NCBI RefSeq assembly: GCF_029867415.1
Contig: NC_081181.1
Location: 122,031,183-122,095,182 of the forward strand
Source: Vicia villosa
Taxonomy: Eukaryota > Streptophyta > Magnoliopsida > Fabales > Fabaceae
Length of the DNA stretch: 64,000 nucleotides
Direction of reading: 5' to 3'
The notes under the pieces are model-generated. The model was not told where the DNA came from, did no database searches, and saw only the letters and a list, made by a program, of their open reading frames with translations. This document shows positions 23,538 to 33,579 of the stretch, piece after piece. The position numbers were made by a program, and so were the translations under genes. Position 1 is the stretch's first letter, and every line of letters begins with the position of its first letter.

Positions 23538-24811
23538 TTATGCGTAGTATTTTTTGACTGAGTCTGAATTGACCGGAAGTGGAACGTCTTCCCCATCCAT
23601 CTTTGTCAAGATTAAAGCACCACCAGAGAATGCCTTCTTCACAATGTATGGTCCCTCATAATTGGGAGTCCATTTGCCCCTTGGATCAGTGTGAATTGGC
23701 AAGATCTTCCTTACGACTAGGTCACCCGTGTGGAATTCTCGAGGCCAAATTTTCTTGTCATACGCTTTCTTGATCCTCTTTTGGTACAACTGGCCATGGC
23801 AAATGGCGGATAAGCGTTTCTCCTCAATTAGATTGAGATGGTCAAGCCTCGTCTGAACCCATTCTGTTTCATCAAGTTTGGCATCCATCAAGACCCTCAA
23901 CGAAGGAATTTCCACTTCGACGGGAAGTACGGCCTCCATACCGTAGACAAGAGAGAAGGGAGTTGCCCAGTTGAAGTACGAACTGAAGTTCTGTAGCCAT
24001 GCAAAGCAAATGGTAACATCTCATGCCAGTCTTTGTACGTTCTAACCATTTTCTGGACAATCTTCTTTATGTTCTTGTTAGCAGCTTCGACTGCGCCGTT
24101 CATCTTTGGCCGATAAGGTGATGAATTGTGATGTTCAATCTTGAACTCTTCGCACAACTCTGCCATCATCTTGTTATTAAGATTGGACCCGTTATCGGTG
24201 ATGATCTTGTTTGGAACCCCATATCGGCATATGATTTCTTTCTTGATAAAGCGAGTGACGACTTGCTTGGTTACATTCTTATAAGAAGCAGCTTCAACCT
24301 ATTTGGTGAAGTAGTCGATAGCAACAAGAATAAATCTGTGCCCATTTGAAGATTGGGGCTCAATTCGTCCAATCATGATCAGGACATTCGGAGGAGTTGG
24401 AGGAACATGAATTCTGTCGGCATACACTTGACATTTGTGACATTTCTTCACATACACATAACAATCACTTTCAATCGTCATCCAATAATATCCTGCTCGC
24501 AAGATCTTTTTGGCCATAGAATGTCCACTGGAATGAGTTCCAAAAGATCCTTCATGGATTTCCCGCATGATCAATTATGCTTCGTGTCTATCCACGCATC
24601 TGAGCAAAACTGAGTCATAGTTTCTTTTGTACAGGACGTCTCCTGACAAGAAGATTTTGGATGGTAACCTTCAAAGCGTTCGCTTATCACCAATCGTAGC
24701 ATCCTCGGGATACTCTTGCTTTTCGACATACCTTTTGATGTCATAATACCATGGCTTTTCGTCATACACCCCTTCAGTTGCGAGACAATGAGCAGGAAAT
24801 ACATGTGCAGG
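23538..24811 (-). pseudogene. Ogre integrase, inactivated
   Basis: The zinc-binding part shows THSSGHSMAKKIL and CHKC. The catalytic D-D-E residues appear in VAIDYFTK, ITDNGSN and YRPKMNGAVEAANK, and the domain ends in NSDSVKKYYA before the stop at 23538. It is broken by stops at 24673-24671 (TGA), 24577-24575 (TAA) and 24301-24299 (TAG, where the family has Trp after FTK). A one-base deletion in the G run near 23966 shifts the frame before MEAVLPVEVEIPS. All three stops are one transition away from the expected codon. The enzyme would integrate the cDNA; this copy cannot. Confidence 0.9.
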
Positions 24812-26969
24812 TTATTTATAACGGAGGATCCTTATGTCTGGCACTTCTCTAGGGGAGCTAACTCTGAACATAGCTGCCAAAGTAGCCAAAGCATCTGCCA
24901 ATTGATTCTCCTCTCGTGGGATGTGATCAAAAGTGATTTCCTCGAAAGCGGGCAACAACTCCAAGATATAGTCCCTATAAGAAACTAAATTGGGGTGTCG
25001 TGTTTCCCAATCGCCTCTTACTTGATGTATGACCAAGGCAGAATCCCCATAAACCTCAAGGATCTTGATCCTCATATCAATGGCTGCTTCGAGGCCCATT
25101 ATGCAAGCTTCGTACTCCGCGACATTGTTTGTGCAATCAAAGCATATTCTAGCTGTGAAAGGGATGTGAGTTTGACGAGGAGAAGTCAAAACTGCCCCAA
25201 TACCATGGCCCATAGCATTTGATGCACCATCGAACGTGAGAGTCCATCGCTCTCCTGGTTCGGGTCCTTCATTACCATCCAGTTTCATGATATCTTCATC
25301 AGGAAAGTCAAACTTCATTGACTGATACTCTTCTAATGGCTGATGAGCAAGATGATCTGCAAGGACACTTCCTTTGATGGCCTTCTGTGTGACATACTGG
25401 ATATCATATTCTGATAAAAGCATTTGCCACCGGGCTAGTCTTCCTGTAAGGGCTGGTTTTTCAAAGATATACTTTATCGGGTCCATTTTGGAGATCAATA
25501 GAGTGGTGTGAGTCAACATATACTGCCTCAGTCGGCGAGCGGCCCATACCAAAGCACAGCAAGTTTTCTCGAGTAGTGAGTAACGGGATTCACAATCGGT
25601 AAACTTTTTGCTCAGGTAGTAAATGGCGCACTCTTTTCGACCAGACTCGTCATGCTGGCCCAGCACACACCCCATAGATCCTTCAAGCACAGTTAAGTAC
25701 ATAAGAAGCGGTCTTCCAGGAACCGGAGGCATGAGGATTGGTGGCTCTTGGAGATACTGTTTGATCTTTTCGAAGGCTTCTTGACAATGATCATCCCAAC
25801 AGATATCTTGATTCTTGCGTAACAACTTAAAGATGGGTTCACAAGTGTCAGTGAGATGAGAAATGAACCTGGCTATATAATTCAATCTCCCAAGGAACCC
25901 TCGAACTTCTTTTTCATTCTTCGGTGCTGGCATATTCTGTATTGCCCTTACTTTATCAGGGTCGACCTCAATCCCTCGTTGGCTCACGATGAATCCAAGT
26001 AGCTTTCCAGATCGTACTCCAAAAGTGCACTTGTTTGGATTAAGCCTCAACTTGAATTTTCGCAAACGAGCAAACAATTTCTCAAGATATACCAAATGTT
26101 CCTCCTCAGTTTGGGAGTTTGCAATCATATCATCGACGTACACCTCAATCTCTTTATGGATCATGTCATGGAAGAGAGTCACCATTGCTCGTTGATATGT
26201 TGCACCCGCATTCTTAAGACCAAAAGGCATCACCTTATAACAATACGTACCCCACGGAGTGGTAAAAGTGGTCTTGGTCATATCTTCAGGAGCCATCTTT
26301 ATTTGATTATAGCCAGAAAAGCCATCCATGAATGATAATACCGAATACTGAGCAGTATTGTCGACTAACACATCAATATGAGGGAGAGGAAAATCATCCT
26401 TCGGACTTGCCCTATTCAGATCTCGGTAGTCGACACACATGCGTACCTTTCCGTCCTTCTTAGGAACAGGTACGATGTTTGCAATCCAAGGAGGATATTC
26501 ACATACAGATAAGAAACCAGCCTTCAACTGTTTTTCAACTTCCTCCTTGATTTTCAAAGCCATATCAGGTCGAGTTCTTCGTGGTTTATGCTTTACAGGC
26601 GGACATTCTGGTTTGAGTGGTAACCTGTGCATAACTATATCCGTGTCTAAACCAGGCATGTCTTCGTATGACCAGGCAAAGATGTCAACATACTCTCGGA
26701 GCAGCTCAATCAACCTTCTTTTTACATCAGTTTGCAAAGCGGCCCCTATCTTGACTTCTCTCTTTGCTTCTTCTGTACCGAGGTTGATGATTTCTATGGC
26801 TTCTTGATGCGGCTGAATAGATTTCTCCTCTTGTCTCAAAAGTCTTGCCAATTCCTCAGGGACTTCACAATCTTCCCCACTATCCTCATCAGCTTGGTCA
26901 ACTGGATTCTCAAAGATATCAATACATGGAACTGTAACATTATCATTTTTGATGGAATTCGAGCCGGAT
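24812..26969 (-). pseudogene. Ogre reverse transcriptase with two RNase H domains
   Basis: This frame is open from the inferred splice acceptor at 26969 to the TAA at 24814-24812. Reverse transcriptase motifs are VPVPKKDGKVRMCVDYRDLN, MPFGLKNAGATYQR and the catalytic YVDD (26140-26129). The first RNase H follows with LSKKFTDCESRYSLLEKTC. A second RNase H, WTLTFDGASNAMGHGIGAVL near codon 540 and NNVAEYEACIMGLEAA, matches the extra domain known from the Tat lineage. The domain block is itself intact. It is listed as a pseudogene because the stop cuts it from integrase and gag upstream is also broken. Confidence 0.93.
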
Positions 26970-27211
26970 CTGCACGATGGATGATTTATGCCTTAGAATG
27001 CAACACATAAAAAGAAAAAGAAAAGCTTTGCCATTTTTGAAAAAGTTTTTAAAGTAAAAAAAAATGAAAGAAATGGAACAGTAATTGCATGCGAAGATAT
27101 GATTTTTCATTCAATATTAAACAAATTGAAACAACATGGGGGGCCCTTCTTTATACAAGTGATCAAAATGCTTGGGGCAAAGCATATGATTTATTGAAAC
27201 AAGAAAATTAC
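26970..27211 (-). other. Ogre intron between protease and reverse transcriptase
   Basis: A donor GTAATTTTC starts at 27211 and an acceptor CGTGCAG ends at 26970. Removing these 242 bases joins the protease frame (last full codon before the split AT|A) to the reverse-transcriptase frame with no stop. An alternative acceptor near 26992 gives the wrong phase. A spliced intron at this place is established for Ogre elements. Confidence 0.7.
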
Positions 27212-30200
27212 ATCTCCATAAAAGTGACTCTAGGGATGTCCAATATGGTCCAATTATTGAGTTCCTGTCCAGGCGCAGCATGGCAAATGAATATGGAGAG
27301 ATCTTCTTCATCATCATCATCCACGGCGAGAACCTGACTTCCAGAACTAGTACTGGCACTGACGAACACCTGAGAAATCGGGGGAATCACCTTCTTTCCA
27401 AGGATTGGGCTGAGCTGAGTAGAGGAGGATGGTTGGTACCCAAGGCCATACTTGTCTCGCTTCTCATGAACATTAATCAGCTTGCCCCAGGGACCATGGG
27501 GAACACCAGCTTTCAGGAAGGCCTTGGCGTCATTCAAGGATGAGAGGGGGGCTCCAAGTTCCCTCTTATTCTCGACCACAGGGAGTTTGTCCATCGACAC
27601 AATCTCTAAGGCTTGAAAGGGTGTCTCTTGTATCTCTCCCTCCACTTCCACATAGCGGTATGTTGCCAGGTTATTGACTATCAGATCTTCTTCACCAGTG
27701 ATCACAACAATCTTGTCATTCACAACAAATTTCAACCGCTGGTGGAGAGTAGATGTCACAGCTCCGGCAGCATGAATCCAAGGACGACCCAGGAGGCAAG
27801 TGTACGAAGGGCGTATATCCATAACATAGAAGGCAATGTAGAACATATGAGGACCAATCAAAACAGGCAGATCAATTTCCCCTTCTACGGACCTTCTAGA
27901 ACCATCAAACGCTCTGACACTCATAGTGCACGGTCTCATCATAACCCCGTCCATACTCAGCTTAAACAAAGTAGTTTTGGGCATCACATTAAGAGAAGAA
28001 CCTGTATCAATCAAAAATCGGGACAACACAGCATCCAAACACTTTATGGAGATGTGCAACGCTTTGTTGTGCGCTATACCCTCAGGTGGAAGTTCATCAT
28101 CACAAAAGCCCAAACAATTACCAGCAGCAATGTTGGTTACAACCCCTTCAAACTGAGGCACAGTAATGTCTTGAGTTACGTGAGCGGAAGCCAGAACTTT
28201 CATTAGAGCATCACGGTGAGCTTCTGAGTGCACCAAAAGGGACAAGATGGAAATCTTAGCTTGAGTTTGGTCAAGTTGATCAATCACCTTGTAGTCACTT
28301 TTCTTAATGATTCTCAGAAGTTGTTCAGCGTCTTGTGCAGTACGGGTCTCAGGAGGATCAACAGCAACTTGCTTCCCCTTTGCTTGTGCATTGGCATCTT
28401 TGTTGGTCTCTTTAGGAAGTGGAGGAGGAGCAGCGAAGATTCGACCACTACGAGTGATGCCACTAGTCCCGGCGATATTAGTGACACTCGAATTACCCAC
28501 TGGAGGATAATCATATTTCTTCCCTCGGATATACACAACATTATAACTCCAAGGAACAACTTTAGAGTTAATCGACAAAGAGGGAGCAGGAGATGCAGGA
28601 GATGGAACCTGAGGAGGGGCGCCCGAAGGAGCATTTGGAGCTTGAATAACCAACGGAGTTCTCGGAGCCTGAATGACCAAAGGAGTACTCGGAGTGCGAA
28701 TAACCAAAGGAGTACTCGGAGTATGGATGATTAAAGGAGTACTTTGGGCTTTCGTCGTATCAGCAGGATAATAAGGAATCTCTAGAATAGCCACTTCGTC
28801 ATCAGGAATAATTTTTTCCACTCTAATGACACCTTCATCCATCAGCTTTTGGATCTCATCCCTCAACCTGGCACATTCCTCTGGATTAGAAGAACATTGC
28901 AAACAGAAGTCATGTAGTTCACACAGAACCCTTTGTTGCACAAGATGTTCTCTGACAATTGCAAGCGGCATTTTGACTTCATTTACATCAGTTACCAGGA
29001 TTTGTTCGTCACACAATTCAACAACATTGGTCGTACCTGCATGGGGAGGCATAGGATTATTCTGCACATTAGGACCAGTAGGAGTGAACGAGATAAGCTT
29101 GTCATCGAGAAGATCCTGAACTTTGTACTTTAATGCTTTACACTTTTCAATCGTATGGCCTGGAGCACCTGAATGGAATTCACAACGAGCATTAGCATCA
29201 TATCCTGGAGGAAGAGGACTAGGCGGAGGGCCCATTTCACGGAGTTGCACCAACTGACCAGCGAGCAGTTGGGGAAGGAGCTGGGCATATGGCATCGGAA
29301 CCGGATCTATTCGCCTTTCAGGGTACCTCTGCCTTTGTGGAGCTCTTTGACCTTGAGGCCTAGGATTCTGTTGACGATTCTGAGGAGCAGCAGCTTGTTG
29401 TTGTGGTACGAAAGGCTGTTGGGGTGCCATCCATGGTTGTGGAAATGCGGCAGCGTATGCCTGAGGGGCATACGGATTGGGAACATCATATGGCATCGGG
29501 TAGTAAGGAGGTGGAACAACAGAGTATACAGGAGCTCGACCTTGGTCAACTGAAGCAGTACTGGTTTCACCTTCTTTCTTCTTCACAAACCCAGAATACG
29601 GCTTCTTACCATTACCACTTGAGTTGCTAGGACTAGTAACACCTTGAATGGTACCAGCTTTTACACAGTTCTCAACCCGTTCACCAATGATGACCACATC
29701 TGAGAAGGACGGAGAGGTATTACTAACCATGTGCTGAAGGTACGACCCTTTCAGAGTACCCATAAACAGATCAATCAATTCTCAGTCAAGAAGAGGAGGT
29801 TGAACTCGAGCAGCAAGTTCACGCCACCTCTGGGCGTATTCTTTGAAAGATTCTTTAGATTTTTGTGACATATTTTGCAGTTGGGCACGGCTAGGAGCCA
29901 TAGCAGTATTGTAGTGGTATTGTTTCAAGAAGGCATCAACAAGTCCTCCCCAAGTACTGACATTAGCCCTCTCAAGTTTCATATACCACTCCAACGGGGC
30001 TCCAGTGAGACTGTCCTGGAAAAAATGCATAAGCAGAGGTTCGTTCTCGGCGTGAGCGGCCATCTTACGACAGTAGGAACGAATGTGAGTTTCTGGGCAG
30101 GTAACTCCCTTGTACTTATCAAAATCTGGCACCTTGAACTTCGGTGGAATAACAATTCCAGGTACCAAGCTCAAAGCAGCAGTGTCGAAACTCGAAGTTT

Positions 30201-30531
30201 TAGCAACCTCAACGGCCTTAAGGCGTTCTTCAAGAGCTTGGTACATCTTAGCAGTTTCTGTCAACTCAGCAGTAAGATCATGTTCAAGATCAATAACCTC
30301 ATGGTGGTCATCCACTATTTTAAGTGTCTCATTGATAGGAGTCTCCTTAGTTTTCACCCCTCCATCAACAGAATTGGTAGGAGTATCTTTGATCAATCCA
30401 GCAACGCTCTTTCTGAGCTCTTCTTGTCCTTGGACAACGACATGGAGGGTCTCCATAAGTTGGGTCATCCTTTCCCCCATAACATCCATATCCCTACGGA
30501 GGGCAGCTTGATTCTGTTCAAATTGGTCCAT
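27212..30531 (-). pseudogene. Ogre gag-protease polyprotein with one nonsense codon
   Basis: Translation most likely starts at the ATG at 30531 (MDQFEQNQAALRRDMDVMGE). The capsid-like region includes PDFDKYKG and FKEYAQRWRELAARVQPPL. A TGA at 29784-29782 interrupts it, probably a former CGA. The same frame resumes and includes CEFHSGAPGHTIEKC, a zinc-knuckle-like motif, a Pro-rich stretch with tandem TPLVI(R/Q) repeats, and the aspartic protease DTGSSLNVMP (DTG at 28008-28000) with LLGRPWIHAAGA. It ends at the splice donor at 27211. Gag forms the particle and the protease cleaves it. Confidence 0.9.
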
Positions 30532-30904
30532 GATTCTCTTCTCGTTGTTTCTGGTGCGGTAAGGATGTAAGAAAGTCAGCTTCGTCGTCGGGAAAGAAAT
30601 ATGTTGTTGGAAGGGACCCCAATTAGAATCTGATAAAAACCTGTAAATGCAATATGATATGAGTGCATGGGTGCATGTGTGCATGTTTTATTATTTTCAA
30701 GGCTTTTTAGCTTTGTCTCAAACCAACAACACAAGATAACGGGGAAAATTGAAGCATAACCAAGATAAGCAAACATGATCGATTAATTCTGCAACCAAGT
30801 TCTTGAAGTACAAAATATTCTGCTCCCATGAGCCAACAAATGCAGCAATAGAAATAAGAATCCCATCCAACAAGTCTGGTGGTGATTCTATAATAGAGTC
30901 AACA

Positions 30905-32713
30905 CTAAGCAGGATCCCCCATGTCCAAATGACGAAGAGGGCTATCTCCAATGTTCTTATAGCTCCAGGTCTTCATTTCTTCAAAAAGCTTTTTAGTCTC
31001 AGCACGGGTTGGCCTCTTAATGATTTCTTGAATCAGGAGGTCCTTTCTGAAATGCATAGTTTCCATGTAGCGGTTCTTCAGCTCCCAACATCTGGCTTCC
31101 TCTTGAGCTTGGGTATTACCTTGGCCTTTTTCTTCTACTTGACCCTTCAGCTTTCGGATTTCTTCATAGCACTTTTCTAAGGTTCCTTGGCGTTCCAACA
31201 AGAGTTTGTCTGCTTTCTTTCGACGAGCCCTTTCTGAATTGGCTTCTTTAGTCTGAATCTGGAGTCTTTCAGTCAAATCTGCCAACTGGGCCTCGTAATG
31301 TTCTTTCAGCTTCTTCTCTTGAGATTCAGTAGATTTAGGGTCTATAGTCACTCTTGGCCTTTTCTGAGAAGTACTTCCTCTAGCATACAATTCTTCAAGC
31401 TCTATTTCTCTTATCTTCAACTTATGGAGAGCAGAAAGCTTCTCTTGCCTAGCAGTATTCATCTTAACTTGTATTGTTTCCATTTGTTCAGTCAATTTCC
31501 GATTCTGCTCAACAGTTCGATTATAACGAGGCATGGAGACAATGTTGGGTTGTTCACCAGCAGGAAGATATAAGGGATCCTTAGGAGGGAAAGGCATCCC
31601 TTGGGTGTTAGCCACAGTCTTGACCCATTCAATATAGTCTTTATAAGTTGCACAGTCTCTTTGACCAAAATGCTTCTTATCTCTCCAACAAATACTTTTC
31701 CAGGCTTGCACAGCTTCTGCCATCTGTCCAATGTTGGTGGCCACATGATAGAAAATGTTCTCAGCTATCTCTGTTTGCTCAGGTGGACTGATAAAAGCAT
31801 ATCCAAATGTTATTCTAGCTAGGACAGGGTTATAGTTGATTCCGCCCCTAAGACCCATGAGAGGTACATTTTTGAACTTTCCGCAACTCATAATAACTTC
31901 CATGTCATCTAAAGCGCTATTGTACCAGACAATATCTTTAGCCCTCAGTCCCATAATCCTCTCAGCCCACTTAGATGTGTGTCTATTATCAATGAAAGCA
32001 CCACGCTCAGGCAAATGTGACCTGAACCAACGATATAACAACGGGGCACAGAATCTAACCAAACCTCCCTTTTGACTATTCTTGTGATGGATGGAGTGAT
32101 AAACGTCCCCAAAAAGTGTAGGAACCGGATTCTGCAGAATGAATACGTGAATGGCATTCATATCAACAAAGTCGGGCACGTTTGAGAACATCATGATACC
32201 ATAGATACTTAGAGCCAGGATAGCCCTAAATGTGTCCCATTCTTTTGCTTCAGCAGCATCGCAACCCCTTTTAACCAGGAACTCCATACGAAAACCAAAG
32301 CATCCTCCTTTCTTGGTGAGATTTGCTTCCACGACCGACCTGCTCAAATAAAGAGCCTTAGAAATTTCAATGGACGTAGGGGCCTCCATGGTGCCATAGT
32401 ACGGGACTTCTTCCTTTTTGACCGGAACACCGAGGAAAAGAGAATACTCCTCCAATGTCGGAACCAAGAGATAGTCAGGGAACGTGAAACAGCGCAGAGA
32501 AGGATTGTAGAACTGAAGCAGGGTATGAACTCCCTCTTGCTCATACTTGGTGAATGGCATTTTGAGAAGGCTCAGAATATACCCATATTTCTCTCGGAAC
32601 TTGGTCGACTCATCTGGCGTGATCTTCTTTGCTAAACACCCAAGAGAATCCAGATTTGGATTCGGGAATGTATAGGAGATGTTGCGACTACCAGTCTTCA
32701 ATGGTGGAGCCAT
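30905..32713 (-). CDS. Ogre ORF1 protein, intact
   Basis: The 602-residue frame starts MAPPLKTGSRNISYTFPNPN at the ATG at 32713 and has no stop until 30905. An upstream in-frame ATG exists, but it lies before a likely acceptor (TTATTTTCAG) near 32740, so MAPPL is preferred. It matches the extra ORF found upstream of gag in Ogre elements; the N-terminal two thirds (SLLKMPFTKYE, FLGVPVKKEE) are shared by that family and have no assigned reaction. Residues about 400-555 are Lys/Glu/Gln-rich and heptad-like, probably coiled coil, with a basic patch QKRPR. It lies 373 bp upstream of gag. It is the only long open retroelement protein in the window with no defect. Confidence 0.85.
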   Translation of the reverse strand: MAPPLKTGSRNISYTFPNPNLDSLGCLAKKITPDESTKFREKYGYILSLLKMPFTKYEQEGVHTLLQFYNPSLRCFTFPDYLLVPTLEEYSLFLGVPVKKEEVPYYGTMEAPTSIEISKALYLSRSVVEANLTKKGGCFGFRMEFLVKRGCDAAEAKEWDTFRAILALSIYGIMMFSNVPDFVDMNAIHVFILQNPVPTLFGDVYHSIHHKNSQKGGLVRFCAPLLYRWFRSHLPERGAFIDNRHTSKWAERIMGLRAKDIVWYNSALDDMEVIMSCGKFKNVPLMGLRGGINYNPVLARITFGYAFISPPEQTEIAENIFYHVATNIGQMAEAVQAWKSICWRDKKHFGQRDCATYKDYIEWVKTVANTQGMPFPPKDPLYLPAGEQPNIVSMPRYNRTVEQNRKLTEQMETIQVKMNTARQEKLSALHKLKIREIELEELYARGSTSQKRPRVTIDPKSTESQEKKLKEHYEAQLADLTERLQIQTKEANSERARRKKADKLLLERQGTLEKCYEEIRKLKGQVEEKGQGNTQAQEEARCWELKNRYMETMHFRKDLLIQEIIKRPTRAETKKLFEEMKTWSYKNIGDSPLRHLDMGDPA

Positions 32714-33559
32714 GTGTTGGTCGGAGACAAAGCCAAAAGTTCCTGAAAATAAATGAACATGCATGTTAAATGATATGGCGGAATGCATTTCATTGGGAGA
32801 ATCCTAAAGCCTTTTCATTATTTCTTTTCTTTTCTTCTATTCTTTTCTTCCCTTTTTTTTTTGCAAAAAGGTATATACATTATGCTCTTTTTTTTTTGGA
32901 AATAGATTTTAGGATTCTCCACAAATGAAGTGGAGTGGATGCAATAGCATGATGTGTCATGTGTGCAATGTGGTGAGAGACTAAATGTCCCTCGCAACTT
33001 TGGACATCTGGGTAACACTGAATGTAACAGGTTCAAAATTCCGACTTCAGATTGCGAAATGGAAATCCGGGTGTGATGAAGGCTAGTATCCTGTCCCTCC
33101 CCAACTCACAGGTATGAATTCTAGACACGGATAGGTGGTCCCTAATGGTCACCAGGGTCTACAGTTCCCATGGGGTACAAAGTGTTTGAGGCAACAAGCG
33201 TGCCAGACACAGTGTTCCATGAAAGAACCTCGCCCAGTTGTGGTACCTCATGTCAAACTCAGCCATAGCAAGCGCTACGGGAGTCAACATGAGCATCCAC
33301 GCTAATCCTATGTGTCACTGGCCTGGGTAGTGGGCCTTTTACCTCAAAAACCCCCACCTGCAAAACAAAGCAGAAAAATATGTGGCCCCCACGGGGACCC
33401 ATAATATAGTCCAGATGCATGATGTGCAAGCAGAAATAAACATGATATGCAAGCAGAAAATAAACATGCAAACATATATACAAGATATAGACATAAAAAA
33501 ACAAATAAACACCCAATAAAATAAAACAAACAAAGGCTAGGATCGACTTGCTTAGGTTA
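32714..33559 (-). other. Ogre 5' leader
   Basis: This is noncoding DNA between the primer-binding site and ORF1. It has a homopolymer-rich stretch at 32818-32905 and a likely splice acceptor near 32740. It contains no gene. Confidence 0.7.
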
Positions 33560-33577
33560 TCCCCAGCAGAGTCGCCA
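33560..33577 (-). other. primer-binding site of the Ogre
   Basis: TGGCGACTCTGCTGGGGA on the minus strand is complementary to a tRNA 3' end finishing in CCA. It starts two bases after the LTR end. Ogre elements are reported to use tRNA-Arg. The identical 18-mer recurs at 53890-53907. Confidence 0.92.
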
Positions 33578-33579
33578 GC

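Noticed and set aside
27613..30570. Several plus-strand open frames of 100-230 codons
   Set aside because: They lie opposite the Ogre gag-protease frame and show no domains; they are shadows of the coding strand.
33560..33577. tRNA gene fragment
   Set aside because: The 18-mer equals the 3' end of a tRNA in complement and directly follows an LTR end, so it is a primer-binding site and not a gene.
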